Positions 1 to 7,278 of a stretch of DNA of 29,996 nt are shown piece by piece. Position 1 is the stretch's first letter. The number at the start of each line of letters is the position of its first letter. The translations under genes and the position numbers were made by a program. The notes beneath the pieces were generated by a model that was given only the letters and a program-made list of their open reading frames with translations, made no database searches and was not told the DNA's origin. Source of the DNA: a virus; IMG/VR virus record IMGVR_UViG_3300042924_003398, positions 1 through 29,996 of that record. The stretch is one strand, 5' to 3'.

Positions 1-1154
1 CGATCGACGTCGAGCTTCTTCCGAACGGGGTCGGTACGAAAGCGTCCGTAACTGCAAGCGATCCGACCGCGTGGCTCGAAAAGATTGTCGTCCGTAAAGG
101 GAAGATCGGATCGGCGACGCAACAACCCGTCGGGAACTTTACCGCTGCGGGTACGACCGACCAACAAATTATTACGTCGATCCTCGGGTACGTGAACGGT
201 GCGACGAACGGGTCGTATACGCAAGACGCCGCGACGAAGCTTATCTTCGATGCGTCTCTCGCTCCGACGTACGTCGGGTCGGCGACGGTGATCGCGTCCG
301 CCTCGAAGCCGTATCTCGTCGAAGTGCAGACTCTCGCCTCGGTGCTCGATTCGATTCGCAGTCTCGCCGAAGGAGTCGACGGCGTGATTCGCCGATATTG
401 GGTCGACGCTACGGGTCGGCTCAATTACGGGACGACGGGAACCGCTCCCGCGAATCCGACCGCACCCTTCGCCGTCATTACCTCGGGGACTCCCGTTACC
501 GGTTCGAGCTCGGCGAGGACGACCGTTTACGCGAACGCTCTTTCGGTGAACCTCGATCACGACGCGACGGTCGATCGAATCTTTACGAAAGCCGCGTCGT
601 ATCAGTCCGACCTCGATCGCGGTCGAGGGAATCTTTCAACTCGTACGGGTGCATTCACGACGGGGAATACGGTCGATCCGTACGTACGAACCGCGGGCTC
701 CGCTGCACCGAAGGGGCCGGGTACGGCGTACGCGCGAAGCGGCCCGAGGGCGGAGCAGCTCTTCGAACTCGGATCGTTCCGCGGTCTCGACAATGCGAAC
801 CGCGCGGATTATATCGACCGCTTCACGGGTGCGACGTTTAATCTTAATTACCAACCGAAGCGAACGATCTCCCTTACGATCACGGGGGCGGGCTCCTCGA
901 CTGCGACGCCCGATCACGAATACGGATTCGTTCAGGGGTACTCGGGCGGCTCGCCGTTCACGCTTACGAAGCGGATTCAAGCGGGAGATTATCTTCTCTT
1001 GACTGCACCCGCTCTCGATCTTGGGACGGCGACGATGTTTAGAATCGAATCCCTTACGCTCGGGTTCGAACCGGGCTCCTCGACCGCGAGGCTCGATCTC
1101 GAATTGAACTTCCGCAAGAAGGGCTTACGAGAAATTATTCTCGGGGAGAGTTAA
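1..1154 (+). CDS. Minor tail protein, C-terminal part (5' truncated by window edge)
   Basis: The frame is open from base 3 with no stop, so the gene begins before the window. A GTG at 192 is internal: the 63 codons before it read as ordinary protein in the same frame. The 383 visible residues are rich in Thr, Ala, Gly and Ser with beta-type composition, and carry a stretch of the form VTASDPTAWLEKIVV that resembles the first domain boundary of siphovirus minor tail (Dit/Tal-like) proteins. It ends four bases before the tail fibre gene. Position after the tape measure (reading the genome as a circle) and before the fibre supports a tail-tip role. It is probably the continuation of the gene that begins at 29788. 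No enzymatic motif was seen. Confidence 0.75.
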   Translation, partial: IDVELLPNGVGTKASVTASDPTAWLEKIVVRKGKIGSATQQPVGNFTAAGTTDQQIITSILGYVNGATNGSYTQDAATKLIFDASLAPTYVGSATVIASASKPYLVEVQTLASVLDSIRSLAEGVDGVIRRYWVDATGRLNYGTTGTAPANPTAPFAVITSGTPVTGSSSARTTVYANALSVNLDHDATVDRIFTKAASYQSDLDRGRGNLSTRTGAFTTGNTVDPYVRTAGSAAPKGPGTAYARSGPRAEQLFELGSFRGLDNANRADYIDRFTGATFNLNYQPKRTISLTITGAGSSTATPDHEYGFVQGYSGGSPFTLTKRIQAGDYLLLTAPALDLGTATMFRIESLTLGFEPGSSTARLDLELNFRKKGLREIILGES

Positions 1155-1157
1155 GAG

Positions 1158-2282
1158 ATGCGTAACAAATACGGTACGGACGAAGTCGTCTTTCAGACTT
1201 TAACGGGAACGCTTCAATCCGACGACGGCTCTCCGCTTCTCTCGACGTCTTCGGACGGCGGGACGGCGTACGCAATCGGCGACGCACTCTCCGCAGGGAT
1301 CTATTCCGGCATTCAAAACGGAAACCTTTCCGCTCCTCCGCAAGCGGTCGGAAGTGCGGATCCGATTTCCGACTCGAATCCGCTCCCGTACTTTACGTTC
1401 GTAGACGGTTCGTCGGGAAGGATTACCGCATTCGCCGTCGAGGATTCCCTGCAAGCGAATGGGTTCTCGATTCGATTCCGCGCGATCGGCGCGCAGTCGG
1501 GCGACCGCGTCTACCTTGAACGAAGGGTCTCGGCTCCGAGCTCGCGCGCGCAGTCGTACCTTTACTCACCGAGGGCATCGTTTACGGCGGCCTCGAATAC
1601 TGCGGGATATTCCGCGTTCGTCGAAACTCAGTATTTAAAAGCCGACGGGACGACGACGACCGGAGCGGCGGCGACCGCGCTCGAAGCGGGGACGAAGATC
1701 TTCGGATTCAACTCGACCGCTCTTGAAATCATTACGTACCCGGCGGCGGGCGGAGCCGTCCCTTCGGACGGTGCGTCGATTCTTTATCGGACGGGTATTA
1801 CTTTCTCGACCGCGGTCGCGGGGACGGTATCGGTTGACCTCGTCGAAATGCGTCTTATTCGCGGAACGACGATCGTCCCGTTCGTCGACCAATCGAACCC
1901 CGGATCGTACTCAGGGTATCTTGGGCAAGATAAAGGAGTAATGCAGCTCTACGGAAACGCGCGCGGAACTGCGGGAAGTAATCCGAAGATCGAACTTAGC
2001 GCGAGCAGCGGCTCTATCTTCATTAACGCAGCGGGAACGATTACGGGAGGCGGAACTCCCACGAGCGGGGATATCGAACTCCGCCATAAAGACGGCGGTT
2101 ATATTTATATCGGCGAGGGAACGGCGAACGCCGACGTCCGCCTATGGGTCAACGATCCGAACGAGCTACGAACCGACGACCGCTTCATTGTCGGTAATCG
2201 AACCTCCGCAAGCACTAACCAAGTCGAAGTCCCATCAATTCGGCGACGGACGCTTCCCTTTTCTTGTCGTCGGGTTTCCTAA
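1158..2282 (+). CDS. Tail fibre / receptor-binding protein, N-terminal and shaft part
   Basis: The start ATG follows a GGGGAGAG ribosome site by a few bases. The product (374 aa) is low-complexity, rich in Gly/Ser/Thr/Ala, with little predicted helix, as in trimeric beta-structured fibres. Its last 17 residues turn abruptly Arg/Cys-rich, while the downstream frame (open from 2219) continues fibre-like sequence into an S74 chaperone domain. The true protein is therefore probably about 520 aa, and the gene is read through a -1 shift or carries a one-base deletion between about 2219 and 2280. The N-terminal region presumably attaches to the minor tail protein just upstream; the C-terminal part would contact the host surface. 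Receptor binding is inferred from position and composition, not from a recognised binding domain. Confidence 0.7.
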   Translation: MRNKYGTDEVVFQTLTGTLQSDDGSPLLSTSSDGGTAYAIGDALSAGIYSGIQNGNLSAPPQAVGSADPISDSNPLPYFTFVDGSSGRITAFAVEDSLQANGFSIRFRAIGAQSGDRVYLERRVSAPSSRAQSYLYSPRASFTAASNTAGYSAFVETQYLKADGTTTTGAAATALEAGTKIFGFNSTALEIITYPAAGGAVPSDGASILYRTGITFSTAVAGTVSVDLVEMRLIRGTTIVPFVDQSNPGSYSGYLGQDKGVMQLYGNARGTAGSNPKIELSASSGSIFINAAGTITGGGTPTSGDIELRHKDGGYIYIGEGTANADVRLWVNDPNELRTDDRFIVGNRTSASTNQVEVPSIRRRTLPFSCRRVS

Positions 2283-2716
2283 GTGCAAACCTACAAATGG
2301 TTAGATTCTTCCGAAAGATTACCGTCGGCGGAACGGCCCTCTCTTCGACCGGGCATATCCTCGTGGCAAACAATACGACGACCGCTCCTTCGTTCGCTGC
2401 GGGTTCCGACTATCGCTTAAAGACGGATATCCGTTCAGCTTCGGAAGAGATCGACTTCGTCGAGAAGATCGACGCACTCCGTCCGGTGCTCTTCACGAAC
2501 CGAGAATCGGGCGACGAGAATCTCCTCGGCTTTATCGCGCACGAAGTCTCGCCGCATATTCCCGAAGCGGTCGAGGGCGAGAAAGACGCAGTCGACGCCG
2601 AGGGTAATCCCGCGTATCAGTCTCTCGCCGCGGCTAAGATGATCCCTTACCTCGTCGGCGCGGTGCGTGATCTCTCCGCGCGCATTAAGGAACTCGAAAG
2701 GAACGCCGCAGAATGA
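2264..2716 (+). CDS. Intramolecular chaperone domain (peptidase S74) of the tail fibre
   Basis: This is the C-terminal self-cleaving chaperone found on phage tail spikes and fibres (endosialidase family, S74). The sequence shows the cleavage motif Ser-Asp-Tyr-Arg-Leu-Lys, with the catalytic Ser and the Lys five residues later as in the family, followed by the LGFIAHEV block and a C-terminal coiled coil (VRDLSARIKELERN). The chaperone trimerises the fibre and then cuts itself off. The nominal TTG start at 2264 and the ATG at 2297 have no ribosome site, and the frame is open back to 2219, overlapping the fibre gene at 1158. It is most likely the C-terminus of that fibre reached by a -1 shift rather than an independent protein. 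Its stop overlaps the next ATG (ATGA). Confidence 0.85.
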   Translation: MSSGFLSANLQMVRFFRKITVGGTALSSTGHILVANNTTTAPSFAAGSDYRLKTDIRSASEEIDFVEKIDALRPVLFTNRESGDENLLGFIAHEVSPHIPEAVEGEKDAVDAEGNPAYQSLAAAKMIPYLVGAVRDLSARIKELERNAAE

Positions 2717-2880
2717 CCCGCTCGCAAGTCGACGCAATCCTCGACCGTCTCGACGTGCATTCGAAGAAGCTCGACGAGGTTCGTTCCGACGTCGATAAAA
2801 TCAAGGGAGGGCTAATCGTAATCGGGGCCGCCGTCGGTGCGGGTCTCCTCGGTGCGTTAATGCAACTCTTCGCGCAGTAA
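2713..2880 (+). CDS. Small XhlA-like holin accessory membrane protein
   Basis: A 55-residue product with an amphipathic, heptad-like N-terminal half (VDAILDRLDVHSKKLDEVRS) and one C-terminal membrane segment of about 20 residues (about 34-53). This is the layout of XhlA/haemolysin-type lysis proteins, which pair with holins. The start overlaps the fibre stop (ATGA) and the stop overlaps the next start (TAATG), so it is translationally coupled at the head of the lysis genes. The family is assigned from architecture; it could also be an unrelated tail-anchored coiled-coil protein. Confidence 0.6.
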   Translation: MTRSQVDAILDRLDVHSKKLDEVRSDVDKIKGGLIVIGAAVGAGLLGALMQLFAQ

Positions 2881-3905
2881 TGCGAATCCGCGCGATCGCA
2901 CTCTTCGTCGCGGTCGTATTCGCGACCCTCGGTATTCGCCCGGTGCAGGGCGCACAATGGAATTTAATTACGGAGCCGACCGACCTCGCGATCCTCGTCT
3001 CCGAGCCGACGATCTTCGAAGCCCGTTCGGTGTTGTGTTATCCCGAGCCCGTCGGATCTTGCCCGAACCTCGTCGACTCGCACCTATGGCTTTACGATTC
3101 GGCGGGTCTTCTCCTCGCTGCGAACGATGACTCTCTCGGCGAGTACGGTTGGACGCTCGCTTCGCATATCTCGATCGAGCTCGCACCGGGGGAATATCGA
3201 CTCCGCGCGGGTCGATGCTGCGGCAATCCCGACGCGACGTGGGAAGCGGGTCGAACCTATTACGTCGAGACAAGTCTCGACGCTATCCCCGGAGTGACTC
3301 CTTCTCCGTCGATCGAGCCCACGCCCGAGCCTACCGTTGAACCTACGGTCGAGCCTACGGTCGAACCTACGCCCGAACCGACTCCCGAGCCGACGATTGA
3401 ACCTACGCCGGAGCCGTCTCCGACCGTGACTCCCGAGCCGACCCCGAGCCCTACGCCCGAGCCTACGCCGAGCCCAACTCCCGAACCGACTCCAACGCCC
3501 GAGCCGTCGATCCCTGCGCCTCCCTCTTCCTCACCGAAGCCGACGACTCCTCCTCCGTCTCCGACCGAACCTCCGCCTACGCCGACGGAGCCTCCTCCGA
3601 GCCCAACCGAGGAGCCGCCAATTCCAACCGAGGAGCCTCCGCTTCCGACCGAGCCTCCTCCTTTCGAGCTACCCGATCCGGGCGAAGCCGCGCAAGCGAT
3701 CGCCGACGCAATCGGTAACGCTGCGGAATCCGTAGGTGAAGCGGTCGCCGCTATTGCGAACGTCGGTTCGGATCTCTCGCCCGTCGAGCGGGAGCGGGTC
3801 GCGAAAGTCGCGATCCCTGCGGTTATCATTTCGCAAGTCGGAGCGGCCGTCGCAGCGGCGGGAGCTGCGGCGGCAACTGCGAGCAGTTCAAGGAAAGGGA
3901 AGTAA
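2880..3905 (+). CDS. Secreted PPC-domain protein with Pro/Glu/Thr spacer and hydrophobic C-terminus
   Basis: The product (341 aa) starts with a clear signal peptide (residues 1-24; hydrophobic core, then VQGA-Q). Residues of about 30-130 resemble the bacterial pre-peptidase C-terminal (PPC) beta domain, with the pattern LWLYDSAGLLLAANDDS followed by a LAPGEYRLRAG strand, and four cysteines. Residues 140-265 are a Pro-Glu-Pro-Thr spacer in many near-repeats, grading to Pro-Pro-Ser/Thr-Glu. The end (about 310-335) is Ala/Val/Ile hydrophobic and closes with SSSRKGK, like a tail anchor. A cell-surface or wall-spanning location is inferred. It sits between holin-like genes, so a role in lysis, superinfection exclusion or surface modification is possible; none is proven. 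I do not recognise a named family for the whole protein. Confidence 0.7.
   Translation: MRIRAIALFVAVVFATLGIRPVQGAQWNLITEPTDLAILVSEPTIFEARSVLCYPEPVGSCPNLVDSHLWLYDSAGLLLAANDDSLGEYGWTLASHISIELAPGEYRLRAGRCCGNPDATWEAGRTYYVETSLDAIPGVTPSPSIEPTPEPTVEPTVEPTVEPTPEPTPEPTIEPTPEPSPTVTPEPTPSPTPEPTPSPTPEPTPTPEPSIPAPPSSSPKPTTPPPSPTEPPPTPTEPPPSPTEEPPIPTEEPPLPTEPPPFELPDPGEAAQAIADAIGNAAESVGEAVAAIANVGSDLSPVERERVAKVAIPAVIISQVGAAVAAAGAAAATASSSRKGK
3301..3675 (+). repeat. Coding repeat: Pro-Glu-Pro-Thr spacer
   Basis: Degenerate 6- to 12-base in-frame repeats encode (E/S)PTPEP-type units, changing at about 3540 to PPPSPTEPP-type units. They form an extended, glycosylation-prone spacer inside the secreted protein. 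The repeats also create a long false minus-strand Gly/Ser/Val frame. Confidence 0.85.
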
Positions 3906-4096
3906 TGCGCGGGTTTATCAATAGGATTCGTCCGTACGTCGCCGAGATCCTCGGCGGTGCGTTCCTTATCTTCGGACTCTTTATCGCTTACGCAGTAACC
4001 CCGGAGGGAGAGACGCGCGACGTGATCGGATCGATCCTTGCGACGCTCTCGATTATTTGGGCAATTACAATTCCGATTAGAATCTCGGGCGAATAA
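3905..4096 (+). CDS. Small two-helix membrane protein, holin-like
   Basis: A 63-residue product with a short Arg-containing N-terminus and two membrane segments (about 12-30 and 41-57) separated by a charged turn (TPEGETRD). The ATG overlaps the preceding stop (TAATG) and the stop overlaps the next ATG in the same way, so it is coupled within the lysis operon. Size, two helices and neighbours fit a class II holin or antiholin. Families of this kind diverge strongly, so the holin call rests on architecture and position only. Confidence 0.6.
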   Translation: MRGFINRIRPYVAEILGGAFLIFGLFIAYAVTPEGETRDVIGSILATLSIIWAITIPIRISGE

Positions 4097-4308
4097 TGCT
4101 TGCAACGTATATCGTTTACGGGATCGCAACGGTCGTCGGAGTCGTCGTCGCGTTGACGAACTCAGTCGTCGAGGGAGTCGTCGCAGGATTCGCCGCGCTC
4201 GGCGGACTCGTGACCGCGTGGATTCTCCTCGATACGGTTAAGGAAAAGATCGAGGGATTCTACGAAAAGAAGTTCGCCCCTAAGAAGTCGAAAGATTCCG
4301 AGCTATGA
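4096..4308 (+). CDS. Small membrane protein, holin-like
   Basis: A 70-residue product with two membrane segments (about 5-20 and 27-46) followed by a strongly charged tail rich in Lys and Glu (VKEKIEGFYEKKF), typical of holins and antiholins. It is coupled by stop/start overlap to the preceding gene and overlaps the start of the lysin gene by four bases. With the 63-aa gene upstream it could form a holin/antiholin pair; which one makes the hole cannot be told from sequence. Confidence 0.6.
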   Translation: MLATYIVYGIATVVGVVVALTNSVVEGVVAGFAALGGLVTAWILLDTVKEKIEGFYEKKFAPKKSKDSEL

Positions 4309-5498
4309 AATTCCGCACGAAGAGTCAGCTCGACCATATCGAGAAGGGCGGCATTCTCGACGACTGCGGCCCCTCATCAGTCGCGGCATTGGTCAGTTGG
4401 GCGGCGGGGTATGACGAACTCGATATCTCCGCGGGCGAGGCAATTAAAAAGAAAGCCCTCGTAACGGGTCAAGTCGACCGAAACGGAGTATCCGATAACG
4501 GGTCAAGCCTCGCGCAGTTAATTAAAGTCGCGAACGCATTCGGCGCACGAGCTCGATACGCTAAGTCGTGGCAAGACGTCGTCGACTCCGCGAAGCGGGG
4601 AGCAGGGATCGGTTTATGGGTTCAGCAGGGGCCGAAATGGTATCCCGCGGGGCAAGAAGTCTCCGCGTGGCACGTAAAATGGGAGAAGTATTGGTCGAAG
4701 AAAGATCCCGCGCGCGTTCGAGCCGGTTACGGTCATATGACGGCGGCGGGTTTTGACGTCGAAGAGGGGATTTGGTATTGGTGCTGCCCGACCCGTTCCG
4801 GTAAGGGAGCCGAGGCGTACGGCGTAAAGATCACCGAGGAGAATCTCCGCAGGATCGCCGACTCGAAGCGAGCCGCCGGAAAGGATAAGCTCCCCGATTT
4901 CCGTCATACGATTATCGTCGAGTACGCCCGCAAGAAGACGACCCCCGCTCCGGTGCTCGCACCCGACGAGGCTCTCGACCCTCGGGTCGTTGAACTCCCG
5001 TCTCCGAAGCCCGTAGCGGCTCCGAAAGCGGTCGAGCCCGTCATTACGCCGAAACCTATTATCGACCCCTCTCCGTCGCGCAAAACCGCAAAAGCGGGGA
5101 AGTCAGCGTACGAGGCGGAACTCGCCGCGCTCGGTCGGGTAGATTGGGACGCAGTCGGAGACGAGGCGGGGAAGCTCCTCGCTCGGGGTCTCGAAGAGAC
5201 GAAGGGTAAGAAGATGATCGACCGTATTAAATGGATTATCGCGAATACCGGTATCGACGAAGCCGTGATCGAGGCGGCCCGCGTAGGGCTCTCGACGGGA
5301 ATCGCCGTAATGCTCGCGACGGGCGCACCGATCCTCGATATGACGGCGGAGGATTTCCGAGTCGTCGGTTCGGGTGCGATCGCTGCGACGCTTCAAGTGA
5401 TCGTTCGAGCCCTAAACCCCGACGACCCGAAGTTCGGGGTCGGTCGAGCGAAAGCCGTTCGAGCCGCCGAGAAGACGGCTTCGGGCGTCGCGAGGTAG
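4305..5498 (+). CDS. C39-like cysteine peptidase / endolysin with hydrophobic C-terminal domain
   Basis: The 397-aa product begins with a papain-like peptidase region: Cys21 in DDCGPSS, His144 in GYGHMTAAGFD and Asp151 give a plausible Cys/His/Asp triad of the C39-like family, which in phages serves as a peptidoglycan-cleaving endolysin. Residues about 210-265 are a Pro/Ala/Lys linker. The C-terminal 80 residues (from about 317) hold two hydrophobic segments (about 326-345 and 350-370) ending in NPDDPKFGVGRA, reminiscent of r1t-type holins. The gene thus looks like a lysin fused to a holin-like membrane module. It closes the lysis operon, overlaps the preceding gene by four bases and is followed by a hairpin. 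The cleaved bond is unknown. Confidence 0.7.
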   Translation: MKFRTKSQLDHIEKGGILDDCGPSSVAALVSWAAGYDELDISAGEAIKKKALVTGQVDRNGVSDNGSSLAQLIKVANAFGARARYAKSWQDVVDSAKRGAGIGLWVQQGPKWYPAGQEVSAWHVKWEKYWSKKDPARVRAGYGHMTAAGFDVEEGIWYWCCPTRSGKGAEAYGVKITEENLRRIADSKRAAGKDKLPDFRHTIIVEYARKKTTPAPVLAPDEALDPRVVELPSPKPVAAPKAVEPVITPKPIIDPSPSRKTAKAGKSAYEAELAALGRVDWDAVGDEAGKLLARGLEETKGKKMIDRIKWIIANTGIDEAVIEAARVGLSTGIAVMLATGAPILDMTAEDFRVVGSGAIAATLQVIVRALNPDDPKFGVGRAKAVRAAEKTASGVAR

Positions 5499-5521
5499 AC
5501 GAGCCCGGCGGGGGAGTGTAG

Positions 5522-5539
5522 GCTCGGCGAAGCCCGAGC
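5522..5539 (+). terminator. Hairpin after the lysis operon
   Basis: A 6-bp perfect stem (GCTCGG/CCGAGC) with a six-base loop lies between the lysin stop and the next ribosome site. There is no convincing T-run, so it may slow or process transcripts rather than stop them. Confidence 0.4.
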
Positions 5540-5569
5540 TTGCAATCGGGGAAGTAAGGAGGCGAAATA

Positions 5570-5818
5570 ATGTCGAAGATCGAGGACGCTCTCGCTCTAC
5601 AACCGCGGAACGCGATCGGCGTTCGGTGCCACGTAGCGAAGCTGCGAGAAGAATTGCCGGAGGAGGAACGAGTCGCACTCGATCGCGTCCTCGACCCGAA
5701 TAACTCCGCGTCGCATTCTGCGATTACTCGCGCGATTCAAGTCGCGTACGGGTCGGATATTCAACGCGCGTCTATTGCGCGCCATAGGGTCGGCGATTGC
5801 CGCTGCGGGAGGTTGTAA
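5570..5818 (+). CDS. Small HTH-like DNA-binding protein
   Basis: The start ATG has a strong AAGGAGG site. The 82-aa product has the layout common in actinophage small proteins: an N-terminal helix, a conserved CxVxxLREEL segment, a Ser/His/Ala helix pair (NSASHSAITRAIQVAYG) that reads as a helix-turn-helix, and a C-terminal HRVGDCRCG tail. DNA binding is inferred. Its first eight residues (MSKIEDAL) are shared with the next gene at nearly identical DNA sequence, a local duplication. Confidence 0.55.
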   Translation: MSKIEDALALQPRNAIGVRCHVAKLREELPEEERVALDRVLDPNNSASHSAITRAIQVAYGSDIQRASIARHRVGDCRCGRL

Positions 5819-5820
5819 TT

Positions 5821-6861
5821 ATGTCGAAGATCGAAGACGCTCTCGAAGTCGCGAAAGAATCCGAGTCAGTCGCCGAGTTACGAGAGGCGCATAAACGCGT
5901 CCTCCGTCAACTCGAAAAAGCGAAGCGTTCGCAAGACGAGCTCGTCGATGCGGTTTACAACGCGGCGCGAGATGCGGCCGCGGGAATGCGAGTTCCTCCC
6001 GTTCCTGCTCCAAAGATCGACAAGCGAAAGAAAGACGCCGAAGTCGCCGTCCTCCTTCTCGCGGATTGGCAAGTCGGGAAAGTAACCCCGACGTATAACT
6101 CCGAAGTCGCAGCGGATCGCGTAAAGAAACTCGCCGAGAAAGTCGAGAAGCTCGTCGCGATTCAACGAGAGGATCACCCGGTACGCGAGGCGTACGTTTT
6201 CCTCCTCGGAGACTTCGTCGAAGGGGACGGGAATATCTTCCCGGGTCAGTCGTACCTCGTCGACTCTTCGCTCTACTCGCAGATTTTCTCGACCGCAGAA
6301 ATGCTCGCGGGTCTTATCCGTAAGCTCGCGGCGAACTTCGAGAAAGTCCACGTCGTCGGCGTGATTGGTAATCACGGACGGATCGGTCGATACGGCGAGT
6401 CGGCTCCCGAGTCGAACGCGGACGCGATCGCCTATCGAACCGCAGCGATGCTCGTTCGAGACGAGAAGCGGATTACGTGGAAGGAAACGTATACGAAGGG
6501 CGAGCGGCATTGGCACGAATACGTCGAAGTCCTCGGTCGTAAATGGCTTCTCTTCCACGGCGACCAATTGAAGGGCGGGAGCTTCGGCTTCCCGTGGTAC
6601 TCGCTCGCGAAGCGTCTCGGAGGTTGGTCTCTTGCACTCGACGGAGGAAAGCCGGATTACGCAGCGTTCGGGCATTGGCACACACCCGTCCGAGTCGTCG
6701 CGGCGGACGGCCGCATAACCGCATTCGGCGCGGGGTCGATCGAATCCTCGAATACGTACGCGCAAGAATGGGTCGCAGCGTCGGGGGAGCCGGCGCAATG
6801 GTTAATCTTTCAAGCCCCCTCGGGGTTAAGTGCGGAGTACCTCGTCCGACTCGAATCGTGA
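5821..6861 (+). CDS. Calcineurin-like metallophosphoesterase
   Basis: The ATG at 5821 is preferred over a TTG at 5797 because GGGAGG lies eight bases upstream and it begins with the same MSKIEDAL as the gene before. The 346-aa product has an N-terminal coiled-coil region (about 10-60), then the metallophosphoesterase motifs in order: LADWQVG, GDFVEG, GNHGR, HGDQ and GHWHTP, supplying the two-metal ligands. Such enzymes cleave phosphodiesters; in phages they are often predicted nucleases or repair enzymes, but the substrate cannot be read from sequence. It ends 31 bases before a strong terminator and is the last gene before the early promoter. Confidence 0.85.
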   Translation: MSKIEDALEVAKESESVAELREAHKRVLRQLEKAKRSQDELVDAVYNAARDAAAGMRVPPVPAPKIDKRKKDAEVAVLLLADWQVGKVTPTYNSEVAADRVKKLAEKVEKLVAIQREDHPVREAYVFLLGDFVEGDGNIFPGQSYLVDSSLYSQIFSTAEMLAGLIRKLAANFEKVHVVGVIGNHGRIGRYGESAPESNADAIAYRTAAMLVRDEKRITWKETYTKGERHWHEYVEVLGRKWLLFHGDQLKGGSFGFPWYSLAKRLGGWSLALDGGKPDYAAFGHWHTPVRVVAADGRITAFGAGSIESSNTYAQEWVAASGEPAQWLIFQAPSGLSAEYLVRLES

Positions 6862-6891
6862 CCTCGTAAGATCTCGGGTACGCCGCGTTTC

Positions 6892-6924
6892 GGGAGCCTC
6901 CCCCGGGACGCGGCTCCTCCTTTT
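6892..6924 (+). terminator. Rho-independent terminator after the metallophosphoesterase gene
   Basis: A stem GGGAGCC/GGCTCCT (6892-6898 with 6912-6918, one G-U pair) with a 13-base loop is followed by CC and TTTT. It separates late/lysis transcription from the early promoter downstream. Confidence 0.7.
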
Positions 6925-6945
6925 CGTGCTCAATTACGCACGAAA
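6922..6945 (+). terminator. Second hairpin, overlapping the terminator T-run
   Basis: A perfect 8-bp stem TTTCGTGC/GCACGAAA with an eight-base loop. The T-run of the first terminator forms its left arm, so the two structures are alternatives or act in tandem. Confidence 0.55.
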
Positions 6946-6977
6946 TCGACCCTCCTTGCACGTTTCCGCAACGGGGC

Positions 6978-7006
6978 TTGCGCGGGAACGGGCGTTCCCG
7001 TATAGT
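6978..7006 (+). promoter_or_regulatory. Early promoter with a LexA-box palindrome in the spacer
   Basis: TTGCGC (6978-6983), a 17-base spacer and TATAGT (7001-7006) form a near-ideal sigma-70 promoter. The spacer is a perfect dyad, CGGGAACG-GG-CGTTCCCG (6983-7000), touching both hexamers. It contains GAAC-N4-GTTC, the core of the Gram-positive LexA (SOS) box. A repressor bound there would block RNA polymerase. The transcript would begin near 7013, with an AAGGAGG site before the ATG at 7054. The same phage encodes a LexA-type DNA-binding domain at 11925. Confidence 0.8.
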
Positions 7007-7053
7007 GCTCGTAGATCGGGGACTTACCCCGTGAAAAATAAGGAGGCTCGTAA

Positions 7054-7278
7054 ATGAAAAACGCGAAGCGAATCGAATATCTTCGAAAGCTCATTCCGGC
7101 GCAGGAAGCCCATACGCGAATGATGATCGCTCTCGATCCGACAATGCCGTCGATCGCTGCGTCGAAGCGGATCGCGGTCGTCTTCCGCGCAGAATTGGCG
7201 CACCTCGAAGCGGGAAAGACTCGTACGTCTTTTGACTTGAACGCTGCGTCCGCAGCGGCTCGCGCGGAGTTCCGATAA
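7054..7278 (+). CDS. Hypothetical early protein
   Basis: First gene behind the early promoter, with the strong site AAGGAGG seven bases upstream. The 74-aa product is helical and basic with no recognisable domain. First early genes often encode host-takeover factors, but nothing here shows a function. Its stop overlaps the next ATG (TAATG). Confidence 0.65.
   Translation: MKNAKRIEYLRKLIPAQEAHTRMMIALDPTMPSIAASKRIAVVFRAELAHLEAGKTRTSFDLNAASAAARAEFR

Noticed and set aside
3301-3675. CRISPR-like or non-coding tandem repeats
   Set aside because: The repeats keep the reading frame, have no constant spacer pattern and encode a Pro-Glu-Thr spacer.
3260-4129. 289-codon minus-strand open frame rich in Gly, Ser and Val
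   Set aside because: It is the antisense shadow of the Pro/Glu/Thr repeats in the secreted protein; no ribosome site and it overlaps several well-supported genes.
5878-6798. 306-codon minus-strand open frame
   Set aside because: Shadow of the metallophosphoesterase, Arg-rich, without motif or start signal; the plus-strand frame has clear catalytic motifs.
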